A DNA stretch of 64,000 nt from Tetraselmis striata. Lineage: Eukaryota > Chlorophyta > Chlorodendrophyceae > Chlorodendrales > Chlorodendraceae. The notes below the pieces were generated by a model that saw nothing but the letters and a program-made list of their open reading frames with translations, was not told the origin of the DNA and did not search any database. The stretch is from assembly GCA_006384855.1 (NCBI GenBank), contig VCJN01001755.1:62001-126000 (forward strand), given 5' to 3'. Shown here in pieces: positions 1 to 10,158 of this stretch (within the stretch, counting starts at the first letter, position 1; each line of letters opens with the position of its first letter). Position numbers and translations under genes: made by a program.

Positions 1-210
1 GCTGAGGAGCGCAAGAGGTCAGACCCTGTGCTCGGTGGCCTGACGCCCCACACCCACGAAAGCTCCTCGGTTGTAAGAATTGCGCTCCCCAGAGGACTGG
101 TCGCCCTCCCGGACGGAGATGCCGGAAATCGCCTTGGCGGAACGATGGCTCGCCGCACTGTGCACACGTTCAGGCACTGCGCGTACGTGGTCTCGGCGTA
201 CCTGCGTCTA

Positions 211-385
211 CGGGTGCGGACGCAGGAATGGGAACACTACTGCTAATAAGAGCCCGCTCTGCGCCTGCCAGAGGTCAACAGCAGACGAACCTATACAGCG
301 GAACTACAGGGGGTGTTGTCATAGGGCGCACGCCAGCCCCATTTGAGGCCCATGACAAGCGTTCTTATGGGTGCGTTGGCGCCCG
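211..385 (+). repeat. R1 short inverted-repeat element
   Basis: A copy of a dispersed repeat of about 170 bp named R1 here. It begins CGGGTGCGGACGC and ends GCGTTGGCGCCCG, which are near-perfect inverted ends. The body carries the family landmarks 'AATAAGAGCCCGCTCTGCG', 'TGCCAGAGGTCAA', 'CGGAACTACAG' and a later 'TTGAGGC'. Size and ends fit a MITE-like non-autonomous DNA transposon; no coding sequence is present. Confidence 0.6.
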
Positions 386-980
386 TGTATTATCATTGAC
401 CCGAGGTTGCGAACAGTCGCGGGTTATTTACCGGTTGGTGACCACCCATGGGCCGTGGCGACTGGGGGCTTTAGACCCCAAGCGAGTTGTAGAGGTGTAG
501 AGGCGCGCCGAATCGAGTTGAAAGCCCTTACGACCATGGTCTCTGGTCCTCATCGTGAAGCCAGGTACGTCAGCGGTTTCGAGAAGTCACCTGTGAGGGG
601 GCTTCTCGGGGCATTGAGAAGTCCAGCAATTCCGCGACACTCTGCAAGAATCACTGCAGTCGGTTACCTACCGGGTGCAGAGAGTAATCCCCCCACCCTC
701 CTTTCCTCTGATTGAGCCGCCGGCACTAACTCACACATACGCATCACAGTTGACTATACAAAGTCCGTCTCTGGCATGCTACCCTGCCCGAATAGCGGGC
801 CCATGACCCTACAGTTCACAGGATCATATTGGATTGTGCGGGTAGTGCGGTACATTGACAGTACCGCTACGGCATGTGTGCCAATATGGGCCTAACAGCA
901 TGGCACCGGAATTGTGTGTGCGCCATGACGCCATCGAGGACAGCTGGAGTAATGAGTAGTTTTAACTTTATGCTGTCATA

Positions 981-1110
981 CGGGTGCCGACGCACCTGCA
1001 TACACAACCCCTGCTGTATAGAAATATGCCGCAGATTGGGCGTCATGCAAGCAACCCATACGAAGATTCGCTTTATTCTGCCAGGTTCCGCTGTAGTTCC
1101 GTGTTGAGTT
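981..1110 (-). repeat. R1 repeat copy, reverse orientation, diverged
   Basis: Begins with the R1 terminal sequence CGGGTGCCGACGCACC and continues with the reverse complement of the R1 body (GCATGCAAGC-like and CCGCTGTAGTTCCGTG segments). The far end is unclear, so the right boundary is approximate. Confidence 0.45.
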
Positions 1111-2325
1111 CACCGCTGAAAGGTAGAACATGTTCCTTATTCAGCACAGGGTTCGTATTACCGCACGGGCAGCTGTAGTGCAGAAGGTGGACATGCTGAC
1201 TGGGCCAGATGGCTCACGCAGGCTTGCGGGTGCAGTCGAGCAATTAGCTGGCGTCGCGCTGGTTGTAGAGACTGCTGGTGCCGACGCGGTATTGAGAATA
1301 CTCGCTGTGATAAGAACCCGGCCTCGTTGTCTACCGTGTTCGGTACAGCGGTGGTCTCCTACTCAGAAGTCCCCGGATCGACTCCCGGCTCTGTCGTTTC
1401 AGGGCGATATCGTCCGGGCCCGTGTCCCGGGTTTACCGGGTCCCGGGTTGATGCATTAGTCCTTCGTGGGTTCGACTGTGGCAGCGGTCTTATGGCTATG
1501 CCAGACCTACGACTGCAGTTGGCGCACGAGGTCCAGTGCTGCTGGGGCGGCTAAGGCCGATGACACGGGGCGAAATTTACTTCTTGAGAACCCGGCCTGC
1601 CTGCCAGACGTCAAATGCCGACGAAGAAGCTATCGCGGAACTTCATAACGAATGTTCTTATTGTATTTGTTGCTAGCAGCAGACCCATTTTGGTTCGTAC
1701 AGATGCACGTACAGGCTCGTGCAACAGTCGCATCAGCCAACGCGCAGATGCTCTGAGGGCCCAACTGAGAGACATGCTACGGGCAGGGCGAATCTCACCG
1801 GTCAGTAATGTCGCAACCCAGTGAAGGTGGAGCATCGAAGAAGGCGCGGTGCATGCTGAAGGAGCGACAAGACGAAGGGACTGTCGTGTGTTCTCTGTAG
1901 TTGTGCTTACATCGCGCGGCACAGCTGAAACACAGTTGTTTGTACATCCTATATGCTAAGCTGCCGCAGCAAGAGCGTCGGTCGTCGCCATGTCACCGGA
2001 GACGCTGTCATCTGGGCGTGATAATTTGCGCAGTGCCGCGCTAGGCGCGGGCGCCGCCTAGTCGAACGAACGGGAGGGAGGCCGTTGGCGGCCACCCACG
2101 CCGCTGCCCAACAAGACGACGGCCGCTGGCTAGCGCGGGGCTTGAGCCGGCGATGCGGGACGAAAGTCTCCTGGAAGTAGGTCGTTGGGGCTGCAGGATA
2201 CAGACGGTTATTCGATGGAGCTACGGGCGCGTTTGGGTACTATCAGGGTGGAAAGCTGCTTGACATGGCGATGGCGAGGTTCCGCAGCCAAATACAGCGG
2301 TCGGGTGGAGTTATAAATTATTTAT

Positions 2326-2874
2326 TTACGGGCGGCGCATCTCCACCAGCTTGCGACGCTCCTGCGGCGTGTCCGGGAAAAACGGCAGCCCAGCGGTGGC
2401 GCCGGCCTCGCGGTGTGCATGGCCTGGACGCACGCGTTTGCCGGAGCCAGGCCCCTCGGTGTCGTCAAGCTTGAGGTGCACGCCGCCATGCGGGCCGGGC
2501 TCCACCCACAGCGGGCAGCTGGCGCGAGCCATACCAGGGAAGCGACGGTAGCACTCCTCTGAGCTGAGGCCGCGGTGGGAGGACGCTGGGGCAGAGGCAA
2601 GGTCAAGAAGCGAAGGGGAATTGCCGGAGGAAGAGGGCACGTCGGCAAGGTCGACCAGAGGAGGCAGCACACGGCGGCCGGTGCCGGGGGCGTCCTCCCC
2701 GGGGTAGGACGTCAGAGTGGTGCGCTGCTGGGAAGCCACGTGAGCGGCGCGCACATTGCGGCCCGAGGCGGCTGAGACGGAGACGGACACAGGGCTGCGG
2801 CCGCGACCAGCGGTGCCGGTGCGCAGGTGCACGGGGACCCGGGTGGGCGCGAAGGTGGTGGTGAGAACCCCCAT
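2326..2874 (-). CDS. Unknown Pro/Ser/Arg-rich protein, single exon
   Basis: An uninterrupted 182-residue frame in GC-rich sequence. I do not recognise a family. Residues 30-110 are rich in serine, proline and alanine (low complexity); the C-terminal third has a more ordered look, with ECYRRFPGMARASCPLW followed by VEPGPHGGVHLKLDD. The start at 2874 is preceded by a CACCGTC context, a pyrimidine-rich leader of about 100 bases and a TATA-like box at 2981-2988, which together support a real transcription unit. No TGTAA signal was seen close behind the stop, which weakens the case. No signal peptide or membrane segment is evident. It could also be a shadow frame in GC-rich DNA. Confidence 0.4.
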   Translation of the reverse strand: MGVLTTTFAPTRVPVHLRTGTAGRGRSPVSVSVSAASGRNVRAAHVASQQRTTLTSYPGEDAPGTGRRVLPPLVDLADVPSSSGNSPSLLDLASAPASSHRGLSSEECYRRFPGMARASCPLWVEPGPHGGVHLKLDDTEGPGSGKRVRPGHAHREAGATAGLPFFPDTPQERRKLVEMRRP

Positions 2875-2980
2875 GACGGTGTCGTAGCTTGAGCAAGGGG
2901 ACAGGTGGTCGGGTGGGCGGCTGCGAGAGTTGCAGCAGGGTGCTCGAGTGCGAGCAGGGTGCCGGTTCAGTTCGTCGTCC

Positions 2981-2988
2981 TTATAAAG
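2981..2988 (-). promoter_or_regulatory. TATA-like box upstream of the 2326-2874 frame
   Basis: On the minus strand the sequence reads CTTTATAAGG, about 107-114 bases before the ATG at 2874. The interval between is pyrimidine-rich, as expected for a 5' leader. The spacing is compatible with a core promoter; no transcript evidence is available. Confidence 0.35.
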
Positions 2989-3664
2989 TAGCTAACTGTT
3001 GTCGCAAGGTGGACGACCCCTTGGTATGCGTCTCGGCTATCGCTGCTTGGAGGCGCGCGCAAAATTGAGGAGGGCAAGATTTAGTCCTAAGTGTACAGTG
3101 AAGGGGAAGGGCGGGGCGAACTGTGAAGGCGCGCCAACGGCCGGGGTAGGTGAGGGTGTTGCGGGCGGCGGGCGGAGGTCGGGTTCAAAGACCTGATGCC
3201 AGGTGGATAACTCCGCCACTCAATCCAGTAGCGTGATGCGATGTCGCCGTGTCACGCCTTTCGGATCACGCGCGCGTCGGCGCCGCGATTGTCAAGCGCG
3301 TACATGCGGTACATTGCGGATAGTACTGGGATTCCTTGCTGCGCCAAGTCAGCACACAGCGTGCGTATAGATTTGATACGTATATCACAGGTCCCGCACC
3401 TGGTACTGGTACCCCGGTACTGATGGCGACGACACTGCGATGCTACCGTACTGTACTGTAGTGATGGATGAATGTGTGCGACTTTCCGCCGCGGACGACG
3501 ACGCAGCCGAAACATCGTTAGCGACTAGCGACTAAGGATTAATATCATACTTGTACGAGTAAAACGGCACGGGTTCCGCAGTAATGGTTACGTAATAAAG
3601 AACGACTAAACCCGCTACTGTGAATCCGCCCTAAAACGTGCGCTGATCATACACAGTCAGCATG
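2989..3664. other. Intergenic, nothing recognised
   Basis: No supported gene. It contains short overlapping GGTACTGG/CCAGTACC-type palindromic motifs near 3400-3425, similar to those at 42.9-43.3 kb. Confidence 0.4.
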
Positions 3665-3665
3665 A

Positions 3666-3729
3666 CATATGCGCACTTCAAACAGAACTAACAGCAACCA
3701 TGAAAGGTTGCCAGCAAAAGAGAGACATA
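3666..3729 (+). repeat. Solo terminal repeat of the 917-bp TIR element family
   Basis: Matches the outer part of the inverted repeat of the 17950-18866 element: CGCACTTCAAACAGAACTAA, then GCAACCATGAAAGGTTGCC and AGCAAAAGAGAGACATAAGC. No matching inverted partner was found nearby, so this is a solo or truncated end. Confidence 0.65.
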
Positions 3730-4167
3730 AGCATGACATTATCCTGGACTTGTCGGAGTAAACGGGCGTGGTCTTCGGCAGAGTGGGTGGGTGAGCAAGT
3801 GGAGGGGGTGCGCAGCGCGATGCGAGTTGTTATATATTGCCGCATGCTTGGCCACGGATCGGGGTGCCTTCTCATCGCGAGGCACACGGTGCACCAGCCA
3901 CCCGGGCTCACCAAGAGGACTAAATCGCAAGATTTCCTCGGGGTCTTGAGCTTGGCTGCTCGAGAGCATGCTCGCTGCCTCATCAGACATCACGCTGATT
4001 CATCCGCCTTCCCGCCGCCGGTTGCACAGCGCATCCATGCATGGATCGTTCTCGCACACATGTGCCCGCGTGGCTCGGACTCCCATCATGTGACTAATCC
4101 ATCCCGCCTCGTGCATGATGCTTGCCGCTTTCAAGCGGCGTGTATTGATATTTAAGTATGATCCAAA

Positions 4168-4770
4168 CTAGTTCACTGAGTTTCCTCCTTTCCGAACCGC
4201 TGTTCCGGCTACATGTGCCACTAAGTGGTACGGGTGACTAGCTCACCCATCGCTGCGCCCGTTGATGTTCGGCACAAGTAGACATAACAGCCGCCGCAAC
4301 AACTGAGAAAGCCATCTTCCAGTTTCGCTATGTTACATACACACAAGGAATACATGTCCCGTAACATGGTGCGGGCAATGTCACAGGCTATTTCAAGTCC
4401 ACACCCGGCTCACCATCCGTGTGTAAATAATTCTCATCCGTACGTCCGTGCATCACCATGCCAAGGCAGATGGCGGAGATCCCATCGCCGAGCCGACGCA
4501 AGAATCGCTTCAATCAGACATGCATGACCAGTATACATTGTTGCTCGAGCTCTCATCGTCGTTGGCCCAATTGACGGCTTGTGGACGTGTTGTTGATATA
4601 GACGGAGCACATGGCTCTGGAACCGGGCAGCACGTCACGGGGGAGCCGGCAGGCAGCGGAGGAGCCGCAGCGCGCCCGAACTTGCTAGAGCTGGCCCAAA
4701 GCGGCCGTGTCGTCGGAGCGGGCGTTTATTTCTACAAGGATAAGATTTCCGGAGCCTAGCTAGTGGACGA
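4168..4770 (+). mobile_element. Kangaroo-type retroelement, degenerate 5' end (copy A)
   Basis: Colinear with the better preserved copy B that starts near 7986: ACTAGTT..GTTTCCTCC, a CCGCT..CGGCTACA..TGC segment, GTGGTACGGG, CAAGTAGACATAA, GCCATCTTCCAGTTT, CACACCCGGCTC and CGTACGTCCGTGCATCACCATGCC (in pieces). The leader is followed by a degraded gag-like frame (4448-4759) that keeps AEPTQESLQSD, AQLTACGRVVD, GAHGSGTGQ and ARPNLLELAQSGRV, all alignable to copy B. It ends at a stop soon after, so only the 5' end of the element is present. Confidence 0.7.
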
Positions 4771-4819
4771 GGTATTGTTTGAGGACACCATATGGTCCTC
4801 AGGCCATACAGGTGATGCG

Positions 4820-6987
4820 GGTCACATCGCTGACTGGCAGGGGGATTGCATTCACTTTGAGGGGGTGCGTGCGAAACCGGGCCGGAACCGGGCCTCGTGG
4901 GCATGGGCCGGGGCGCGCAGGGGGCGTAGGACCGGCGGGGCGAGTTGTGGGCGGCTTGCGGTGTGCGAATGCAAAGACAACCATGTGTTGTGTATAGGCA
5001 GGTGACACATGTCCAAGAAGGGGTAGTGCGGCGGAGGTACGGTACCACTTTCATTGTAAGATGAGAATCTGCGACAGGGCATGTAGTGCCTTCGGAAGGG
5101 CGGAACATATTGCGGCTGGGGGTGGCTTTGGTAAATTTTGCGACCGTTTTGAGGCGGTATCCTGGGGCGCCGTCTCGTCGCTGGGTCTCCATGGCGTCCC
5201 CCCATGTCTCGAAGCCTACGGCCCAGAGCGGGGCCAACCTGCGCATTATGACTGCGGTTTCGTGTTTGTCCTTGTATTGCATAAGTGGCAGTCCTTGCCG
5301 CATGGGGGTAGGTGTTCCGAGAGTTTGGCCCGCATCGCAGTCTTTGTGACACCGTGCCGGGAGTTAAAGGCGTCGCGGGTGGAGGTGGCGAGGGATGTGT
5401 TCTTGGCGACGGCGTACGAGTACCCCGTGACGTGGAGGTTCGGGTTGCGGGGAATGTGGGTGAGGCTGCGGAGAGCCGGGTAGGAGTGTGAGGATGAGGT
5501 GTACTCCGCCGGCCATGTGGCGTATCTGGCGACCGTGTTTTTAATGTGGGCCATGTACATATCATCCCCCTTAGGCTTGGTACGGATAGTGTGGTTCGTT
5601 CGTGTTCTGCTATCATTGAGGCGGCTTTGGCACGGATGGAGGGGAAACCAAGTCCACGTTGGCACGGATGGAGGGGAAACCAAGTCCACGTTGGTGTGGG
5701 TGGCGTCGAATAGGCGGAACTGATACGTGGTGAAGAGGCCTAGTTGTAGCGAGAATAGCTTTCCCTTGATGAGGGACTCGACTATACGCGTCTCTGTTGG
5801 AGGAGAGGTACGGTTTGGAGATACCCCGGCGGATGGGTCGGAGTTCGTGGAGCATGGGTGAGTGGTGTACCGCGATGTTTATTTAGGGTCATCATTGTGG
5901 TGAGGACTCCTAGGATTTTATATGGATGGTCCGGGCGGGGGAGGCGCTCTATGGGTTCGAGACGGCCGGACATGCCAAGGAGGCGCATATATATGGGATA
6001 GCAGTTGTTGGGAGAGCGCCTCCCGGGTCACGGGAAAAAGAGGGGCTTCGGCATGCTCCACTGGGCTCATGCGGCCTTGCATTTGGAGGTTTCCACCGAC
6101 ATCTGTGTGTACTTGCCGAATTCGGAGAGTTTGCTTACTTGGAGTTTCATGTCCACCATTGTGGATAAGGCAATGCTTACGTCGTTTTCAAAGCCGTGGC
6201 CGGCGTAAGTTCGTCGATTGGGGCGGGTGTCCTCGTGCATGCGGTGGAGAGCGTAACCCCGGCTATCGACTTGGAGCCATTTCAAGAGGGATAGTTCCAG
6301 GAAGAGGGTGAACAAAAGGGGGCTAGCGAGTCTCCTTATAAAGTGACCCTGTTCATTTTGACTTTCGTTATTCCCCCCCATGGGGTATGATTTGGGGTTG
6401 TCGTTTTGGAGTATATTATTTCCTTGCAAATGGCAATATATTCCATGGGCATTCCCATTTATGTCATGGTTATAAAAAGTGTTTCGTGGTCGGTGGATTC
6501 AATTAAGGCGCCTTGAAAGTCAACATACACCGTGCCCATGTCCTTGTGGTGTTCCTTTGCGTCAGCATACGAGGTCAAGTGATCGAGACCATCGTGTATT
6601 TGCATGCCCGGGACGAAGCCATCAGGTATGCGGCACCGAATGCCGTGCTACTCCCTGGTGTATGCAGCCCCGATTTTGTGCAGGCAGGGTGTCCACATCT
6701 TAAGCACGTAGGTCATGAGAGCCATGGGCCGGTAGTTGCCGCATTCGACCAGGGAGCCCCGTTTGCATAGCAGACATTTGACGCGTGTGCACTAGGTTGA
6801 TGGGGTGTACATGTGGTTGGGAATATGTTGCTGGAAGAGGATATGCAGGGCGGTGGTGGTAGGTGTTCTCCCGTAGCCACTTCAGGATTTCGTTCGGGAT
6901 TAAGTCCGGGTCTGGGGATTTTCTCGTATTGAGGAATCGTTTGGTCTCGTGCAGCAGGGTGCTGGAGTATTGGGAGGAGAGGCGGCC

Positions 6988-7018
<31 letters not shown>

Positions 7019-7737
7019 TCGGTTCGATTTTGAATAGGTCGGGGTTGGTCGGAAGTTCCCATGGGGGTGTCCCTTGGTTGTCGGGAATGGCTTTGGTGAG
7101 TTGTGTGGCGTAGCAGTGGCGTTCTATGGCATCCCTCGCCGGGTCGGCTGTAAGGCCTTTGGCTGTGGTGGTGTCAACATGCCTCATCTCGGGGTGGTGC
7201 GCTCCTGTAGTCCTTGGGCTCGTGCTTTGAGGCGGATATGGAACATGCGGGGGTTAGCGTCGTTTTTTACGGTATGCATCGTATTTTCTTGTCGTGACTT
7301 TTATTATCTCGTGGCTCTTTCCTTTGCGATCGACACTCGATAAGTATATAATGGCGTCCGGCGTTAGAGGTGTGTCGCCGCTGTCGGGCTTGATAATGCT
7401 CCGGGGCCAGTCGCGTATGGAAGCCCCATCTGGAGCGTTGATCGCATCGTCCGGGGTGTCTGGTTTCGGAGCGGCGAGGCGTCGCGCGTCTCTGGTGAAT
7501 CTGCGGAGGCGCCGGATGACGCGTTTGTGCTTGATGGGGAGATAGATGGGAATGTGTCCGCCGGGGAGGTGCAGTTTACAAGTGGCGGATGAGAGGTCCG
7601 GTGTCGGCTTTGTGGGCCACATTGTCGCCACGTATTCCAGGTGTAGTTTGAGGAGGGCCAAAATGTCGGCTGCAATATCGTCGATATATTTACGGTGCAC
7701 TCCCGGCCGACGTGTTGACTCCGATGGGGGCGGGGCG
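4820..7737 (-). pseudogene. LINE-like reverse transcriptase relic
   Basis: Read on the minus strand, successive frames give the order expected for the reverse transcriptase ORF of a non-LTR retrotransposon. First comes a pre-RT linker (HIPIYLPIKHKRVIRRLRR, about 7500). Next are the fingers motif KSPDPDLIPNEILKWL (about 6900) and a YRPMALMTYVLKMW block (about 6720). Palm motif A follows as VYVDFQGALIES (about 6490), then a B-like GDSLAPF after a stop (about 6330). The position of motif C reads TYAGHGFEND instead of YADD (about 6200). Further down there is a Cys-rich CGKDCHLCNT piece (about 5290). Frameshifts, stops and a 29-base C tract at 6989-7017 break the frame, and the loss of the YADD aspartates means it cannot be active. 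The clade is not assignable by eye. Confidence 0.75.
6989..7017. repeat. Poly-C tract, 29 bases
   Basis: Uninterrupted C run inside the LINE-like reverse transcriptase relic, between the ELPTNPDLFKIEPK-coding piece and the LLHETKRFLNTRKSPDPD-coding piece. It is one of about 25 similar tracts in the window. Confidence 0.95.
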
Positions 7738-7832
7738 GGGGGGGGGGGGGGGGGGGGGCAGGATGGGTGACGGCAGTGGTTGAGAGGTGGAGGTGTGTTT
7801 CCATATGTTTCAAAGGGGGGGGGGGGGGGGGG

Positions 7833-7865
<33 letters not shown>
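7737..7865. repeat. Two poly-G tracts (7737-7758 and 7815-7865)
   Basis: A 22-base G run and a 51-base run with one A interruption at 7835. They lie between the upstream end of the LINE relic and the kangaroo-type copy B. Confidence 0.95.
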
Positions 7866-7866
<1 letters not shown>

Positions 7867-7985
7867 GGCGCATGCGCATTGCCGAAAATGTGCTTTGGAT
7901 TCATTGAAAGCTTCTGGGAGGGGCCAAAAAGCCTAAGAGGCGGACCCACAAAAATGAACGAAGTGGTCACAAGGTACACGATCTA

Positions 7986-9110
7986 TACTAGTTTATGGGG
8001 TTTCCTCCCTTGACCTAACCGCTTTTCAGCTACAAGTGCTGCTCGGTGGTACGGGAACCAGGCATCTGTTGTTGAGCCCTTTTTGGGTGCAGCACGAGTA
8101 GACATAAAAGCAGCCAGAAGAGTTGAGCCTGCCATCTTCCAGTTTTCGCTGCGTTCCACGCAGCGATGTAAAAACTGTCTCGTAACCAGTTGCGAGCAAG
8201 GTCACCCCAAGTTGTTCAAGACCACACCCGGCTCGCCACCCGAGTGTGATATTCTCGTGCGTACGTCCGTGCGTTACCATGCCAGATGGAGAAGAACCCG
8301 TAGCTGAGCCGACGCTGGAGTCGCTGCAAGCAGATGTGCGGGCGCTGGCTACAATTGTAGCTCAATTGACGGCTCGTGAGCGCGTTGTTGATGGAGAAGG
8401 GGCACATGGCTCCGGCTTCGGGCAGCGCATCGCGGGACAGCCAACAGACAGCATGGGAGCCGCAGAGCGCCCCGACTTGCTAGAGCTAGCCCAGAGCGGC
8501 CGTGTCGGAGCAAAATCCGTGAGTGACGAGGATGACTACCTCGATGCCAGAGCTACTGCAGAGAGCAGAGTCTGGTTACGAGGCCGTTCGACCGGTCAGC
8601 CGAGTGCCTGGACTCTTTCCCCGGAGCACCGACCTAACGAACGAGTACCTCAAGCAGGATGACCGGCGTCTGCCGGCCCAGGAGGAGTGGATGTCGTGTT
8701 TCGGGGCCCACATGGCCGCGCTTTTCGTGGCTCTCGACGAGTTGTTGCCCTACGTCCCTGCCACCAATCAGGACTTCACCCCCTACCTCGCGAGAGCTCG
8801 GAACCACGCCGAGGCCATCGACAAGGCGTTTCGGTTTCGTTTGGCCTTCTTGCGGAGGCTAAATGAGATCAAGTGTGTGCACGGTGACCAAGGTGTTCTG
8901 GACGTGCTGCGAGCCCAGCATTTTCAGCCTGCTTCGGAGCATCTGGGGTCCGCGATTTTTGGGGATCTCATGAGGGACTACGAGCGCCGTGTCTTCGAGG
9001 CGACCGTTGCCAGCATCGCGAAGGCGACCGCTACTGCTCGAGTGGCGGCTGCAGCTGCAGGTCGCGGGCGTGGGCGAGGACGAGGCGGTGGACGCGGGCG
9101 TGGCCGTTAA
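7986..9110 (+). mobile_element. Kangaroo-type retroelement 5' end (copy B) with left split repeat
   Basis: Starts with a segment of about 178 bp (ACTAGTTTATGGGG.. to ..TTCCACGCAGCG, about 7987-8165). This is repeated at 57478-57655, downstream of the tyrosine recombinase gene and in the same orientation relative to the coding strand. That is the A1/A2 arrangement of split direct repeats known from the PAT and kangaroo branch of DIRS-type elements. The repeat contains a small palindrome (CGCTGCG..CGCAGCG). A gag-like frame follows; no reverse transcriptase or recombinase follows here, so the copy is truncated at about 9.1 kb. Confidence 0.7.
8278..9110 (+). pseudogene. Gag-like protein of kangaroo-type element, frameshifted
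   Basis: Begins MPDGEEPVAEPTLESLQADV and runs in one frame to about 8520-8560, then continues in a second frame through YLKQDDRRLPAQEEW, LFVALDELLPYVPATNQDF and RRVFEATVASIAKATATARV. It ends in an Arg/Gly tail (GRGRGRGRGGGRGRGR) before a stop at 9108-9110. An Arg/Gly-rich basic tail suits RNA binding by a gag-like protein. The shift suggests a one-base indel, although programmed frameshifting cannot be excluded from one copy. Copy A at 4448-4759 supports the first frame. Confidence 0.55.
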
Positions 9111-9388
9111 GGTGAGCACGAGTGACGGTGTGGGGCGCCTTTCGTCGGAGCTGCTGGAGCTTTGCGAGGCAACCTTTCGGTGACCGCCGCAAGACGCACC
9201 CTTGCAGCTCAACGGCGAGATGAGCGCCCTGTGGTTTAGGGTTTACGCCGGGTTTACGGGCGTACGGCAACTTCCGCCGGACGATGAAGTGCGCCATCCC
9301 AATTCCACACAGCCGCTCTCCCAGATCTCGGCCCCACCCCTGCTGCGGCGCTTGTGTCAAGTGTAGTGCTGAAATGTGAGCACGGCGA
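9111..9388. other. Intergenic spacer between retroelement and CPSF73
   Basis: No gene seen. It contains plant-type TTTAGGG words at 9235-9245. Confidence 0.4.
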
Positions 9389-9401
9389 TTACAGCATTAC
9401 A
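9389..9401 (-). terminator. TGTAA poly(A) signals for CPSF73
   Basis: Two TGTAA motifs on the minus strand (9397-9401 and 9389-9393), about 183-195 bases past the CPSF73 stop. TGTAA is the established chlorophycean nuclear poly(A) signal. Confidence 0.6.
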
Positions 9402-9583
9402 GTGCCCGGTATCGGTAGGGGCTTTAGGGTTTGGGCCGGGTAGGTGCCACATCCACCTGTAGGTCAGCCCCGCCCCGCCCACATGTCATTCCGCACGTGC
9501 ACCCCAAAACATAGTCCTGCTAAGGCGGGTCTGCTGGGGCTGGGCACGCGCCCGCCGGGCACGGAGAGGCGCGGCTTGAGCCG

Positions 9584-10125
9584 CTAGGCGCCGTCCTCGT
9601 CCGTGTAGCCGCAGGGCCGCATCGCCTCCAGCATCCGGCTGCGCGCCTTGTCCACCCGCTTCCTCAGCCCCTCGTCCTCGCACTCCACCTTGCCCATCAC
9701 GTGGTCCACGACCACCTGGCTGCCGTCCACGTCCAGCTTCACCAGCCCCAGGTCCTCGTCCGCCTGAGGTGATCACCGACACACAGGCAGGCTGAGGTCC
9801 GTGCGGGTCGCCGGCATCTGGCTGACGCAGGAGAAGGGGCGACACTAGCGGCTACTAGAACCTCCGGAGCTCGAATGAGGCGATGGTCGCGTCGGCTAGG
9901 CCTAACCTAGGATGGCATGTGGACGGCATTGTCTGTGTAGGATTGCACATGCCCGGGTCACGATCTGGATATACAGGGTTCCCGCCCTGGTCCGGCGGAA
10001 CGTTACTTTTTCCTTCGAGCGGATCCCTTCATAACTAATTGTGTTGCACCCTGAGTTATCCGCGTGCGTGCTGGGTTCTGCAACCGTCGCCACGATTGCT
10101 TAGGGGGTCGCGGAAAAATCCCTCC

Positions 10126-10158
<33 letters not shown>

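Larger units (their letters stand above)
1..2325. other. Repeat-bearing region without a recognised gene
   Basis: No open frame here has a recognisable domain, a plausible promoter or splice pattern. What can be seen are copies of the short R1 inverted-repeat element (listed separately near 211 and 981) and weaker R1-like stretches near 1255-1340 and 1565-1680, recognisable by 'AAGAACCCGGCCTGCCTGCC' and 'TGCCGACGCGG'. The stretch 2040-2240 is GC-rich without a clear frame. Confidence 0.5.

Noticed and set aside
7364..8013. Frames rich in poly-Gly or poly-Pro here and at about 25 other places
   Set aside because: They are translations of G/C homopolymer tracts, which are open in every frame on both strands.
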